64,000 nucleotides of DNA from positions 2,666,001 through 2,730,000 of the forward strand of contig NW_024465777.1 of assembly GCF_017591425.1 (NCBI RefSeq), written 5' to 3'. Of the stretch, positions 32,965 through 43,193 are shown in pieces. The stretch's first letter is position 1. Every line of letters starts with the position of its first letter. The translations under genes were made by a program, and so were the position numbers. This DNA is from Ochotona curzoniae (lineage: Eukaryota; Chordata; Mammalia; Lagomorpha; Ochotonidae). The notes beneath the pieces are model-generated. The model worked only from the letters and a program-made list of their open reading frames with translations. It did not search any database and was not told the DNA's origin.

Positions 32965-33060
32965 TCTAGAGTTCAAATCCCAGCTCTAAGCACTTTGGAC
33001 TAACAGGCAACTTAATTAATCTGGGTCTCAGTCTTCTCATCTGGAAAATGGGCAGACTCA
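32965..33060 (+). repeat. MIR fragment
   Basis: 'agttcaaatcccagctctaa', 'ggcaacttaattaatctggg' and 'tctcatctggaaaatgggca' are strong MIR landmarks in the right order. Confidence 0.8.
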
Positions 33061-33064
33061 TACC

Positions 33065-33175
33065 ACCTTCTTCCAACCATTGCAACCACTTGCGGAGTGA
33101 ACCAACAGACAGAACTTTCTACCTTCTCTCTGTAAATCTGACTTCCCAATAACAAAAAATATATCTTAAAAACAA
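33065..33175 (+). repeat. CSINE 3' fragment
   Basis: 'gcaaccacttgcggagtgaa' to 'gacttcccaataacaaaaaa'; only the last third of the element is present, abutting the MIR. Confidence 0.75.
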
Positions 33176-33231
33176 AACAAAACACAGAATACTGTGCTTT
33201 AGCTTGCTGGTTAGCAATCAAGCCCTTAGCA

Positions 33232-33300
33232 ACCACATCCTCTCATGCATATTTACTGAGTGTTCACTTGGCCCTAAGCACCCTGTTCCTGTAGGGGAAG
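33232..33300 (-). repeat. MIR/L2-type 3' fragment
   Basis: 'gcatatttactgagtgttca' and 'ggccctaagcaccctgttcc' match the reversed 3' end 'atttattgagcgcttac...gccaggcactgttc'. Confidence 0.5.
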
Positions 33301-33834
33301 GAGTGAGCTGTGCTTTGTCTCAGCAGCCTGGGCTGGGCCAGGGATGCCCATCTGAGGTGCCTGGGTTGCAGACTGCCTGGCCTGTCTTGGCACACACTCC
33401 CCCACTGGACCAGGGAAAACCATCCTGGCTTGGGCCTTGGGCTGAGCCCATCCTGGGGACTCTGGGCGTAGCAGACACCTCTGCCCACCAAGGCCCCCTT
33501 TCTGCCCAGGCACCAGCTCTCCAATGTTGGCCTGAGACCCTGAAGGAGCCCTGACCTTGTGGGTCCCGGGAGCAGCACTTCTGGGCAACAGCAGTGGTTG
33601 AAGACTGTTTCTGGGAGACCAGTTGCTATTTGAGGGATAATCACAGGCTTAGTGTCTAGAGTAGGTGCTGGACTGTGCCAGCTGGGACACTGAACAGGTA
33701 TCTGGGGACGTAAGGGGCTGTTACTGCACCTGGGGGGAGCCCAGGGCCTCGCAGCTCTTGACTCCTGCACCCCAAGACATGTAAGCTACACCTGCTTTCC
33801 CCGCAGTGGCTTTGGAGAGTTTTGGAAGAAGATG
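33301..33834. other. Unassigned noncoding DNA
   Basis: GC-rich. A 168-codon minus-strand frame (33264-33770) and overlapping frames on both strands have no domain and are rejected as genes. Confidence 0.5.
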
Positions 33835-33990
33835 TTCAGCAATCCCCAAGGCTCTTCAGGCTGCGGGGTCCAGAGTTGGCGTCATCACAGCAGGTCGCCT
33901 CTGCTCTGTAAACAGGAGCCTTGAGGCTCAGAGAGTTGGAGTTAATGGAGTGGTCCAGGGCAGGGCACTGAGCTGGGCCCAAACCCCTTC
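33835..33990 (-). repeat. MIR fragment
   Basis: 'ctctgtaaacaggagccttg' with 'aggctcagagagttggagtt' and 'gagctgggcccaaacccc' follow the reversed MIR core, diverged. Confidence 0.6.
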
Positions 33991-34650
33991 TTGTTGCCCA
34001 GCCAGGATGGTCATGGTGGCACTGGAAGGTAAAGAGTGCTGAAGCCAGTGGCGGTCACATGGAGAACTGGTCTCTACCAGTACAAAGCCCGAGCCTGAAT
34101 CCACATCTCAAACTGGGTCTTTCCTTTTCAGGCTACTCTGCTCTGTTATGTCTGATAGAACCTGGGAGGATGCAAGCATTCAGCGTCAAGGTGGTAAGGT
34201 CAGGGAGCAGGACAGGTGTGCAGTCATCCCCTGCTTGGAAGAAAGCAGTGTGGCCAGGATGGAAATTTGCTATATGCAGTAGGATGCCTGTCTGTCCAAC
34301 AGAGTGTTGCAGCATGTGGGGGATGCACGAAAACACCCTGAACTGTCAAGGCTGAGCGCCACCATCAGCTCCGAGATGCAGGGCGCCCCTGACACCCTGC
34401 CCTGCCCCAGCCAGGCCACCCGCTGGCCTCTGTTCTCATCACTTCATCATCCCTGCCTGGTCCTTTAAGAAAAGGAGACCACACACTGTGTCTTCTTCAC
34501 AAGAGGCTGCTTCTTCATGCAACCCTATGTTTTCAGTAGAGTGAGTAGGCTTTTTTTCACTTGCCATTGGACCACCAATATTTTCAACTCTGGGGCCAAA
34601 CTGGAAAGCATACTTTTGGGATCGCCCTCAAGCTTAGCCATGGCCAAATG
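33991..34650. other. Unassigned noncoding DNA
   Basis: No repeat or exon recognised. The true left end of the LTR that follows could lie inside the last 130 bases. Confidence 0.5.
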
Positions 34651-35153
34651 TGTGGCCTTTTCTCTATCCACTCATGAGTGCATCAACTCCAGTGCGGGGC
34701 TCAGGAGCAAACAGGTCACTAAGTCAACAAGATGGCGACAAACAATCAAGGTCACTGGGTTGGTTACACATGGTGAGCAAGATGGCAGCCACGAACAGAG
34801 CCCTGGGCGTGAACCAGGGCAGAGGTCAAGTTGTTTCAAAGAAAGACTGATTGGCCAGCGCCATTTCGCTCACCTACCCCTGGCCTTTGGGAGGTGGCTT
34901 CCACAGTTGTGCAGGTGACAATTGACTTCTAGATTTCCCCTCCTGGAGATCCTAGAATTCCTGGCCTGAGGCTATTCGTTACCCTATATAAGAATTTGTA
35001 CTTCCCAAATAATTCGGAACTGCTTAGATAGAACCCCTGTCTGTCTGTTTGTTTCTCATTCTCCAGAAGGCTGGATGGTGGGCAGCAGGCTCACCCCCTC
35101 CAGCAACTGGATACTAGAGGAATCTGGTCGGGGAGACTCCGCACTCCAGCACA
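34651..35153 (+). mobile_element. Solo endogenous-retrovirus LTR
   Basis: Promoter-type elements are in LTR order: two YY1-like 'aagatggc' motifs (34730-34737 and 34780-34787), a CCAAT-type 'gattggccag' near 34849, a TATA box 'ctatataag' near 34984, and a candidate 'TGT...ACA' boundary pair (34651 and 35151-35153). No gag, pol or env sequence flanks it and no second LTR lies in the window. I could not find a matching target-site duplication, so both ends are provisional. Class is unsure (ERV2-like by the feel of the U3). Confidence 0.55.
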
Positions 35154-35324
35154 TATGTCAGAGGAAATGTCAGAGCTTAATGCATTTCTCCCTAAAGACT
35201 TCAGCATGTACAGCATTAACAAGACTGAGACATGTTCTCATGTTTTCCTTGTGATGTAAGATGTATATATGATGGAATGCACCAATCTTAACTGCATAAT
35301 TATTAAGTCTTCTTAAAAAAAACT

Positions 35325-35654
35325 TTTTAAGATTTATTTTTTATTTTTTATTTTTATTGGAAAGTCATATATACAGAGAGGAGGAGAGAAAGAGAGGAAG
35401 ATCTTCCATCTGATTATTCTCTCCCCAAGTGACCACAGCAGCCAGACCTGAGCCAACCTGAAGCCAGGAGCCAGGAACTTCTTTTGGGTCTCCTACGTGT
35501 GTGCAGGGTCCCAAGGCTTTGGGCCATCCTTCGCCTCTTTCCCAGGCTATAAGCAGGGAGCTGAATGGGAAGTGGGGCTGACACAAACTGGCACCCATAT
35601 GGGATCCCAGGTATGCAAGGCAAGGACTTAAGTGCTAGGCTACCACACTGGGCC
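35325..35654 (-). repeat. CSINE, young-type, inserted in L1M
   Basis: 'tttttaagatttattttttat' (reversed tail; first 20 bases diagnostic) and 'ggaaagtcatatatacagag' through to 'ctaccacactgggccctat', the reversed 'gggcccagtgtggtagcct' head. Confidence 0.9.
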
Positions 35655-35849
35655 CTATCAAGTCTTGATAGATACATGTACGCTGTGACCTCAAAATCAA
35701 CCAAAGCATGGGACACTCATACCTCCCAGAAAGTTCGCTTAAGTCCCCCTTCCCAGTCGCCACTCTCTGCCACCTCTCCCTAAGTAACCCACTCTTCTGA
35801 CATTTTTGTATGACAAACTTTTTTTCCCTTTTCTGAAAGTTTATACAGA

Positions 35850-36150
35850 GGCTGGTATTGTGACACAACAGGGTAAGCTTCTCTTTGCAACTCCAGCCTC
35901 CCACACTGGAGTGCCGATTTGAACCCTGGCTGCTCCACTTTGGATCCACCTTCCTGCTGGTTAACCTGTGAAAGCAGCAGATGGCCCAGGTACTTAGATC
36001 CCTTCTACGCAGCAAGGGAGATGGAGTTCCAGGCTCCTGATTCTGGTTTGACACAGTCCTGGCTACTGTGGCCATCTGGGAAGTGAGCCAGGAGATGGAG
36101 GATCTTTTTCTGTCTCTCTACCTTTCAAATAAGAAAATAAATCCTGAAAA
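35850..36150 (+). repeat. CSINE, older subfamily, inserted in L1M
   Basis: 'gaggctggtattgtgacaca' (head), 'gatttgaaccctggctgctc' (B-box region), 'cctttcaaataagaaaataa' (tail). Confidence 0.85.
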
Positions 36151-36659
36151 AAACAGATAAAAATTCATGTAACTGTAATCACACATTATACAGACTTCTT
36201 TCACTTCGTGCAATGTTTTCTGATTTATCCAAGCTATGTTGATATGTCTATTCCTCCTTGTTACTGCGTTGCGCTCTTTGGTTAGGACACACTGCAGTGT
36301 GCAGATCCAGTCTCCCACTGATTCCACCTGGGTTGTTTCAGGTTTGGGGCTGTTAGAAAAAGATGCTACAAGGTTTTCTGTGAGCCGTTTTGTGACGGTG
36401 TGATTTTATTTCTCTTGAGTAAACCCTCAGGAGAATGACTGAGTCATAGGTTTGATGCATGCCTCATTTGATAAAAACCAGATCTTGTTTCAAAGTAGCT
36501 GTATCACTTCATCATCAACAATGTATCATTTTACCACTCCACCCGGAGGAGCAACCCTTCCAGTTGCTTCATGGCCTTGCCAATATCTGGTGTTCTGTCT
36601 TTGTAACCCTGCTAATAAATATATGATAGCATTTCATCCTGGTTTTAAATCACTTTTTT

Positions 36660-36775
36660 AATAAATATTTTTAAATTTACTTGAAAAAGAGATGGAGGTG
36701 AAGGTGGAGATAGAAAGATCGGTCATCTGCTGGCCCAAACCAGGAGCCAGGAGCTTCTTCTAGATCTGTCTCTGG
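36660..36775 (-). repeat. CSINE 3' fragment
   Basis: 'aataaatatttttaaattta' and 'gatcggtcatctgctggccc' are the reversed tail and body, truncated at 'cttcttctagatctgtctct'. Confidence 0.65.
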
Positions 36776-36789
36776 GGATTTTTTTTTTC

Positions 36790-37110
36790 TGTTTCTTTTT
36801 TCTTTTTTTAACCTATTTGGAAGGCAGAGAGATGAAAAAGGCAGACAGAAGGTCTTCATCTGCTGGTTCACACCACAATTGCCCACAATAGCCAGACATG
36901 TGCCAGGCCACAGCCAGAAGCCAGAAACTCCATCCAGGCAGGTGTTCCACACAGGTGACCATGACCCAAGTAGTTGTGATACCGCTGCTGCTTCCCAGGA
37001 CGCACCTTAGAAGAAAGCTAGAACAGGAACCTGAAGTGGAACTGGAACCCAGGACATCCTGTGGGCATCCCAAGCAGAGGTTCAATCACTTTGCCAAACA
37101 CTTGGTCCCC
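36790..37110 (-). repeat. CSINE, older subfamily
   Basis: 'acctatttggaaggcagaga', 'ctgctggttcacaccacaat', 'ccaaacacttggtccccacc' (reversed head). Confidence 0.82.
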
Positions 37111-37389
37111 ACCCTTAGAATCTTTTTTGCTGAACATTATATAACTGGAACACTGTGCTAAAGAATACATATTTTTATTCTCCCCCAAATATAAAAGTAA
37201 TACATGTGGCAGAGGGAGGGGCAAGGGATGAATTGATATGTGGAAAAACAGGAAGTTAATGCCTCCACAACACCCCCATCCCAGTGGCTTCCTGATCTCC
37301 CTTCCCCCAACCCCATCCAGCAAGTAGATACAAATGTGTCTGAATCCAAGGACAGATGAGGGTCTCTGGAGTCTGCCCCTATGTGGATC

Positions 37390-37480
37390 TATTCCACCTT
37401 TCCAGTACTGGCTGTGTAACCTTGGGTAAATTAACTAGCCCTGCCATTTCTAAAGGTCTCAGGCAATTACTTCTGCAGTG
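37390..37480 (+). repeat. MIR core fragment
   Basis: 'actggctgtgtaaccttggg' followed by 'taaattaactagccctgcca' matches 'tagctgtgtgaccttgggcaagttacttaacc'. Confidence 0.7.
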
Positions 37481-37944
37481 ATTTTTCACCCATGTCCTGG
37501 GCCTTCAATTGTCTCCACCCTGGGTAGACATAGGAGTGTCTGCTGGAGCCTGTTCCTGAGGCTGGGCACTTTGGATCTGATGGTCTGCACTGGGCTGTCC
37601 CCGGAGGTTTCTAGATCTGCTGGGATGGTCCTCAGGTTCCCCATGGGTAGCAGTGACTCACGTGGGTAAATGGGGGGTGGGGGATTGCACAAATTGCCCA
37701 GGGAAGGTGGGTGGGTCACAGTTGGTTACCTAACGCTCTCCCAGGCAGGTGTGGCTCCCTGGGGACAGGTGGGCGTCTCGGCCTCACTTATCACAGATAC
37801 CGTGTCCTTGCTGGGGAATGTGCAGGACGCCGCCTGGGGCTCCCTCAGGAGACACATCACCTTCTCTGGCCCAGGAGGTCACCAGTGGCGGCTGCCCACC
37901 TGGCGCAGGAACAGAGCTCCCTGGGTTTGCAAAGCGAAGCAAGG
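37481..37944. other. Unassigned noncoding DNA
   Basis: A plus-strand frame from about 37740 to 37930 has coding-like codon choice, and a pyrimidine-rich 'cctaacgctctcccaggcag' could be an acceptor, but no acceptable donor precedes the SINE at 37945 and a second frame is also open. I do not call an exon. Confidence 0.45.
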
Positions 37945-38243
37945 AATGGGCAGGTGGAACAGTGGTGAAGACAGCATTGGGAATGCAGCCTCTTGCACTG
38001 GAGTACCTAGCTTGGACCCACAGCTCCGCTCCTGAGCCCAGTTTCCTGGACTACTTCCCTGGGCTCATGTCGAGGGACCATCAGCGGCCAACCACAGGGG
38101 AGATTTGAACCAAGTTTGTAGCTCCTGGCCATGGCCTGGCCCAGGTTGGGGTGCTGTGGCCTTTTGAAGAGGGAGATGGAACATATCTCATGCTTTCTCT
38201 GTGTTTCTCTTCCAAATCAATCAACCAATGAAAAATTTTAAGC
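37945..38243 (+). repeat. CSINE, older subfamily
   Basis: 'gggcaggtggaacagtggtg' (head) through 'agctcctggccatggcctgg' to 'tctcttccaaatcaatcaac'. First of four consecutive same-strand copies. Confidence 0.78.
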
Positions 38244-38244
38244 A

Positions 38245-38533
38245 AATGAGCGGACGAGGAGCAGGTTTTGAGTAACGCAGCCAAGCCGCAGCTCAGGGTG
38301 CCCATGTCTCCGGTTTGAGGCCTGGCTTGGCTCCCGAGTCATTTCCTCCTAGGACACACCCTATGAGGGAGCAGGTGGTGTCCCAATTACTTGGGTCTGT
38401 GCCACTCACTCAAGGGACCTGATGAAGTTCTTGGCCTCTGGAACAGCCAGCCCTGGCTATTCCAAACATTTGGGAAGTGAACCATCAAGACAAAGATTTT
38501 TTTCTGTCTCTGCTTTTCAAATAAAAGAAAATG
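38245..38533 (+). repeat. CSINE, older subfamily
   Basis: Diverged head and body ('tccggtttgaggcctggctt'), clear 3' end 'gcttttcaaataaaagaaaa'. Confidence 0.75.
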
Positions 38534-38537
38534 AATA

Positions 38538-38859
38538 TAGGTCAGCATTGCGGTGCAGTGGTTTAAAGCCAGCACCCATAGTACCGGTGTCCCATGTGAG
38601 CACGTTCGAGCACTGGCTGCTCCATTTCTCATCCAGCTTCCAGCAAATGCACCTGGAAAAGCAGTGGAACACGGCCTAAGTACTTGAACCTTTGCCACTC
38701 ACTTAGGAAATCCAAATGAAGCTCCTAGCTCAGGGCTTTGGCTTGACCCAGCCCTGCCATTGCAGCCATTTGGGAAGTGAATCAGCAGATAGAAAAACTC
38801 TCTCTCTCTCCCCTCTATTTCTATAACTCTGGCTTTCAAATAAATAAATCTTAAAATAA
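38538..38859 (+). repeat. CSINE
   Basis: 'ggtcagcattgcggtgcagt' to 'ctttcaaataaataaatctt'; B-box region 'gttcgagcactggctgctcc'. Confidence 0.88.
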
Positions 38860-38892
38860 TATCTATCTATATCTATATCTATATGTATATAT
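38860..38892. repeat. (ATCT)n/(TA)n microsatellite
   Basis: Short ATCTAT array formed at the A-rich tail of the preceding SINE and followed at once by the next SINE head. Confidence 0.9.
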
Positions 38893-39212
38893 GGGGATGC
38901 TATGGCATAGTAGATTAAGCAGAGATAGATTAAGCCTATCATGTCAGCATCCCATGTGGGCACTAGTTCAAATCCAGGCTTCTCCACTTCCCATCCAGCA
39001 TCCTGCTGAGGGCCTGGAAGAGCAGTGAAAACTGGCCCACATCATTGGGCTCCTATCCATGTGTGGGGAACCTAGAGGAAGCTCTTGGCTCCTGGTTTCA
39101 GACTGGCTTGTTGCCATCTGGGGAGTGAACCAGTGGATGGAGGAGCTCTCCCTTTGTCTCCTTCTCGCTCTGTAAATCTGCCTTGAAATAAAAATAAATC
39201 TTTAAAAACAAT
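38893..39212 (+). repeat. CSINE
   Basis: 'ggggatgctatggcatagta' to 'ccttgaaataaaaataaatc'. A local duplication of 'agattaagc' (38911-38937) lies in the head. Confidence 0.88.
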
Positions 39213-40689
39213 ACAAAGTTATAAATAAATGCGGATCAGATCCCGGTGAGTGCCCAGTAATGTGGCTGCTGTCCTTGTCACTCTAGGCTGACCAGGGAGA
39301 ATGGGCCGTGCGGTCATTCCACTAAGATCGCAGTCCTGTCCCTGGAGATGCTGTCCAGCAGCCTCCGTGAGGAAGGCCCAGGCCACACGTTCCGTGTGTT
39401 TCCCCATCTGTGCCAATCTGGCCAGCCTCATGCTGTGACTCATGGCAACAGCGGTGCCTCAGATGGGTCAGCCTCCTGGGAGGAACCAGCACAGGCCGTG
39501 GGCTCCTGACACCGCCTTTCCAGGCACTCAGAAGCAGCCGTCCCCTCCTCCGCCTCTCTCGTCCCCTCACCACATGCTTTCTCCTCAGGATTCTTATTCA
39601 CTGGCAAACCTGGCAAAGTTTTTCCATGGGGAGATGAGCCTAGCTTTTTCTCTGGGGAGGAGAGCTGGGGGTGACTCAGGCTGAGTCCCAGGAAAACCCC
39701 AGAGGCCCGGATGCAAACTGCTAACTTCCAGGCAGGTTGGCCAAGCCACCTGAGCTTCCATTTCTTCCCCGTGCCATGTGGTGGGTGGAGTGCCTGGGAA
39801 ATGACCGTGTGTGCCCTATTCCTCTGTGGTTCCTTCCCTCTCTCTAGCCCCTCATCGGGTGGATACAGTCAGATGGGTGCCCTGGCTGTGGCTTAGGTGT
39901 CAGTTCTTCCGGGAACCCCTGCAGGCTCCTTCCGGTGCTGAATAGCCACACCCACAATCCTTTGTCACTTCCTCCTCAGAAACCCTTTGTTCCAAGTCTG
40001 CCTCCTCAAGGCCTGGGCCCAACCCAGGGAGCTCCCACGAGGAGGGCAGGGCTCACCGTGGCCCCTCCCTCCTGGGGCCTGGAGAGGGGCCAAACCAAGG
40101 GAGAACCAGGTAGGCAATCCGTGCACCTGCCGCCTTCAACACCAACACGAGGTTCCTGGACTCGGTTTTTCTGTCAGACAAGGGCTGGGCCGAGGCCAGG
40201 GAGCCCACTGCAGGAGCCTCTGTATTCAAGCTGAGGTGTCTCATGGCTCTGGGCTCCGGGCTGAGCTCTCCTGGAATTTGGGGGTTCAGTCGGTTCCCTG
40301 ATTCTGTGGTGAGATTAGGGGTGGGCAGGCCCAGACAGGCTTGTTCTAAGGCCCAGGCCTCTGGGGCAGGCAGGGTTTTTCCTCACCCACGCTGTGATGG
40401 CCCAGCGCACACGCAGGCTGCTACACGCCTAGCAAAGGATAGTGGGCAGCTCCCTTCCACCCCTATAGCTATACTCCGGCCTCTGACCTGAGAGAGAGGG
40501 ACCTGTGATGGAGAGGGTGGCCCCTGCAGGTCCCAGGGCAAAATGGCAAATGTGTGGGTAACAGGTGTGCACACGCAGGGGCACACACACACAGGGAACT
40601 CTGAGCAGGGCCCAGGTCTCGGCTGCCACTGCCCACGGACCTAGGCCTTGCTCTTTCTTGGTTTATGAGCTGAGAGAAGGCCTTACTCT
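39213..40689. other. Unassigned GC-rich noncoding DNA
   Basis: About 1.5 kb, one of the longest stretches without a recognised repeat. Open frames (up to 104 codons) overlap on both strands and show no domain. Confidence 0.55.
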
Positions 40690-40936
40690 GACTATTTCAA
40701 GATTTGTTTATTTGAAAAGCAGAGTGACAGAGAAAGGGAGACTGATCTACCTGTTGGTTTCCCAAATAATGCTTCACAACTGCCAAGCCAAAGCCTCCAT
40801 TCAGGTCCACCTACATGGTGGCAGGGACCCAAGTACTTGGGCTATCATCTGCTGTCTTCCCAGGCATGTTAGCTGGATCCGGGGGAGAGTAGCCAGTACT
40901 GGAACCAGCACTGTGATATGGGATACCAAGCTGGCC
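40690..40936 (-). repeat. CSINE, older subfamily, shortened
   Basis: 'caagatttgtttatttgaaa' (reversed tail), 'ttcccaaataatgcttcaca', 'ggataccaagctggccctgg'; the head is eroded. Confidence 0.8.
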
Positions 40937-40939
40937 CTG

Positions 40940-41030
40940 GCATGGCTACTGCTATCTCCATTTTATGGATGGGGAAATTGAGGCTCAGAGGACAGAGCTG
41001 GTACTTGAACTCAGGGACTTTCTGCCTGTT
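40940..41030 (-). repeat. MIR fragment
   Basis: 'tctccattttatggatgggg' followed by 'aaattgaggctcagaggaca' and 'acttgaactcagggact' is a clear reversed MIR core. Confidence 0.78.
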
Positions 41031-41574
41031 GAAGCCTTGACCAATCAAGAGATCGTGCCTCCGGCACCTGACTGTGCCTGTCTGGGATGAACAGGTGCTG
41101 GCTCCCAGGCCCCCAGGATGGGATGGTAGCTGCTCAGCTTCCCTGGGGCCTGGCCTGGCTGCTGGACGTGTGTCTCCAAGTCAGACCTGTTTGGGCTGGA
41201 CAGCCCAGCCCCAGCTCAAGTTCTTTTGTGCTTTCTCAAAGGGCCTCACCAGAGGGTTCAACGCCCTCACATTAGTGCTAATTTGGGGCTGACTTTCCTA
41301 TTCAGCCCCTGACAAAGCCAGTGTTTGCACAAGGCCGGAGGAACGGGACCACACGCACTGCCATGCTGTGAGGGAGGCTGGGCGCCTGCCCACGGTGGCG
41401 GCACCTGTTTCACAGGTAACTGTATCTCCACTGGGATTCCAGCTCTGGCCCAAATCTAAACGCATCTTGGACTCAACTGCTGCCAATGAGAGCATTCTGG
41501 AAGGAACAGAAGCCCCCAACCACCAAAGGGGCTGTTGGACCTTGATTTAGTGCCATGAGCAAGACAAGCTGGGA
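41031..41574. other. Unassigned noncoding DNA
   Basis: No recognised repeat. No exon. Confidence 0.5.
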
Positions 41575-41757
41575 ATGATGAAAAATGAGAACAAGCTAGA
41601 TGTTCATCAAACAGGGGAATGGTTAAAGACACGAAAGCGTGACCACTTACACCATGCAGATGTCTGAAAAGAGTGAGGCAGGCCTGTGGGCAGAGCGAGG
41701 CAGAAGATCTCACACAACCTGTTGTTAAGCAAATGAAAGGAAACTACAACATATTAT
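41575..41757 (+). mobile_element. Ancient L1 3' end fragment
   Basis: 'agctagatgttcatcaaaca' then 'ggggaatggttaaagacacg', 'agtgaggcaggcctgtgggc', 'acaacctgttgttaagcaaa' and 'tgaaaggaaac' match the old L1 passage 'aaatgtccaacaataggggaatggttaaa...aatgaggcagatctatatg...ttgttaagtgaaaaaagc'. Confidence 0.75.
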
Positions 41758-42090
41758 GGACAGGGTCCAGCACCATGGCACAGCAGGATTAAGCCACCAC
41801 TTGCAATGCCAGCATCCCATATCGGGGTGCCAGTGACAGTGCCAGCTGCTCTGTTTCCTGTCCAGCTCTCTGTTCAGGTGCCTGGGAAGGCAGCAGGTGA
41901 TGTCCCACGTACTCTAGTCCCTGTCGCTCATGTGGGAGAAGGACTGAGTTCCCCTGTGGGTGGTAGGAACACCTGGGGTATTAGCTGGCAGCTGGATCTG
42001 AAGCAGAGAAGTGAGGAATCTCACCAGGCATTCCTCTGGCGGCATCCCAAACAGTGATTTAACCCAGTGTGCCCCAATACCTGCCCTCAA
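41758..42090. repeat. Foldback CSINE chimera (forward 5' half joined to reversed 5' half)
   Basis: 41758-41955 reads as a plus-strand SINE head and body ('caccatggcacagcaggatt', 'cctgggaaggcagcaggtga'). After a short transition, 41965-42090 reads as the minus-strand body and head ('gtattagctggcagctggat', 'gtgatttaacccagtgtgcc'). Neither half has an A-tail. Confidence 0.7.
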
Positions 42091-42091
42091 A

Positions 42092-42238
42092 TGAATGGAA
42101 TTCAAAAAGAAATGTAATGACTATCTAAAAGTACAAAAAGAAGCTTATTTTTGGTGCAAAAATGTTGCAATCTACGCTTAGTTTTGTCACAATGTGCCTT
42201 TTCAGCATCCTTTTGAAGACCCCTTATTCATTCCTCTT
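42092..42238 (+). mobile_element. Mariner-like non-autonomous DNA transposon remnant
   Basis: 'atggaattcaaaaagaaatg', 'tttttggtgcaaaaatgttg', 'ctacgcttagttttgtcaca' and a right end 'tccttttgaagacccctta'. Same family as 20052-20185. Confidence 0.6.
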
Positions 42239-42582
42239 TGTTCAGTCTCCTCCAGAGACATGGCCAACGGCCAGCACTGGACAGGTGGCTGCTGAGCTGG
42301 ACTCCTGGGGCAGTGCTGGGTGAAGTTCCTGCCAGCCACACTTCCTAGTGCAATATGTAGCTTTGGTGTGTGTGTGTGTGTATGTGTAAAGACACCTGTT
42401 TAATCTATGTTGATCATTAACCTTGACCTCATGGCCAACAAAGCCCTGAACTCCCATGTAAGCTCGTCCAACACACACTTTCTAGGCATGGTGTGTCACA
42501 AACTTCTTGCATTTAGGAACACGTGACAGTACTTCAGCACCATGCTTAGGGATTGTGCTATTTATTTATAAGATTTCTTTTG
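42239..42582. other. Unassigned noncoding DNA with a short (TG)n
   Basis: A (TG)n run with one TA interruption lies at 42366-42387. Otherwise no repeat or exon. Confidence 0.6.
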
Positions 42583-42888
42583 GGGGGCTGGTGTGGCTGA
42601 ACTAGCTAATCCTCCACTTTCAAGCACTGACATCCCATACTGGTGCCATTTCACGTCCTGGCAGCTCCACTCCCTGCCCAGCTCCCTGCCTGTGGCCTGG
42701 GAAAGCAGCAGAGAATGGTCCAAAACCTTGGGATGCTGCACCTGCTAGGAGACCTGGAGGAAGCTCCTGGCTTTAGACTTTGGATCAGCTCAGCTCTGGC
42801 CATTGCAACCATTTGGGGAGTGAACCAATTGATAGAAGATCCTTTTGTCTCTTTTCTCTGTAAATCTGCCTTTCCAAAAACAAAAACA
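42583..42888 (+). repeat. CSINE, left arm of an inverted pair
   Basis: 'ggggggctggtgtggctgaa' to 'ctgcctttccaaaaacaaaa'. Its A-rich tail runs straight into the T-rich tail of the next, oppositely oriented copy. Confidence 0.9.
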
Positions 42889-43193
42889 AAAGTTTATTCT
42901 TATTTATTTGAAAAGCAGAGTAACAGAGACAAAGATCTTCCATGCACTGAGTCACTCTCCAGATAGGTGCAAAAGCCAGGTCTGGGCAAAGCCAAAGCCA
43001 TGAGCCTGGAATTCCATCAGGGTCTCCCACCTGATGGGTGGCATGGGCTCAAATACTTGAACCATCTTCCACTGCCTCCCTGGATGGATTAGCAAGGAGC
43101 TGGACTCGAAGCAGAGCAGCCAGTTCCAGAACCAGCACTCATATGGGATGTCAGTATTGTATATATAACTCATTGCACCACAATCCTGGCCCC
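42889..43193 (-). repeat. CSINE, right arm of an inverted pair
   Basis: 'tttattcttatttatttgaa' to 'ttgcaccacaatcctggccc'. With the copy ending at 42888 it forms two arms of about 300 bases with essentially no spacer. Confidence 0.9.

Larger units (their letters stand above)
35222..36655 (-). mobile_element. Ancient L1M 3' end, split by two SINEs
   Basis: Reversed L1M 3' UTR landmarks: 'atcttaactgcataattatt'; 'cataatgtt'-type 'tcgtgcaatgttttctgatt' (36206); 'cacctgggttgtttcaggtt' (36326); 'tttctcttgagtaaaccctc' (36409); 'agaatgactgagtcataggt' (36432); 'cagttgcttcatggccttgc' and 'caatatctggtgttctgtct'. SINEs at 35325-35654 and 35850-36150 interrupt it. No ORF survives. Confidence 0.8.

Noticed and set aside
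33264..33770. 168-codon minus-strand frame
   Set aside because: Overlapped by other open frames on both strands and begins in a MIR-like relic.
34651..35153. Complete endogenous retrovirus
   Set aside because: Only one LTR is visible, with no second LTR and no gag, pol or env-like frame nearby.
37740..37930. Possible exon with coding-like codons on the plus strand
   Set aside because: An acceptor-like site exists but there is no usable donor before the SINE at 37945, and a second frame is equally open.
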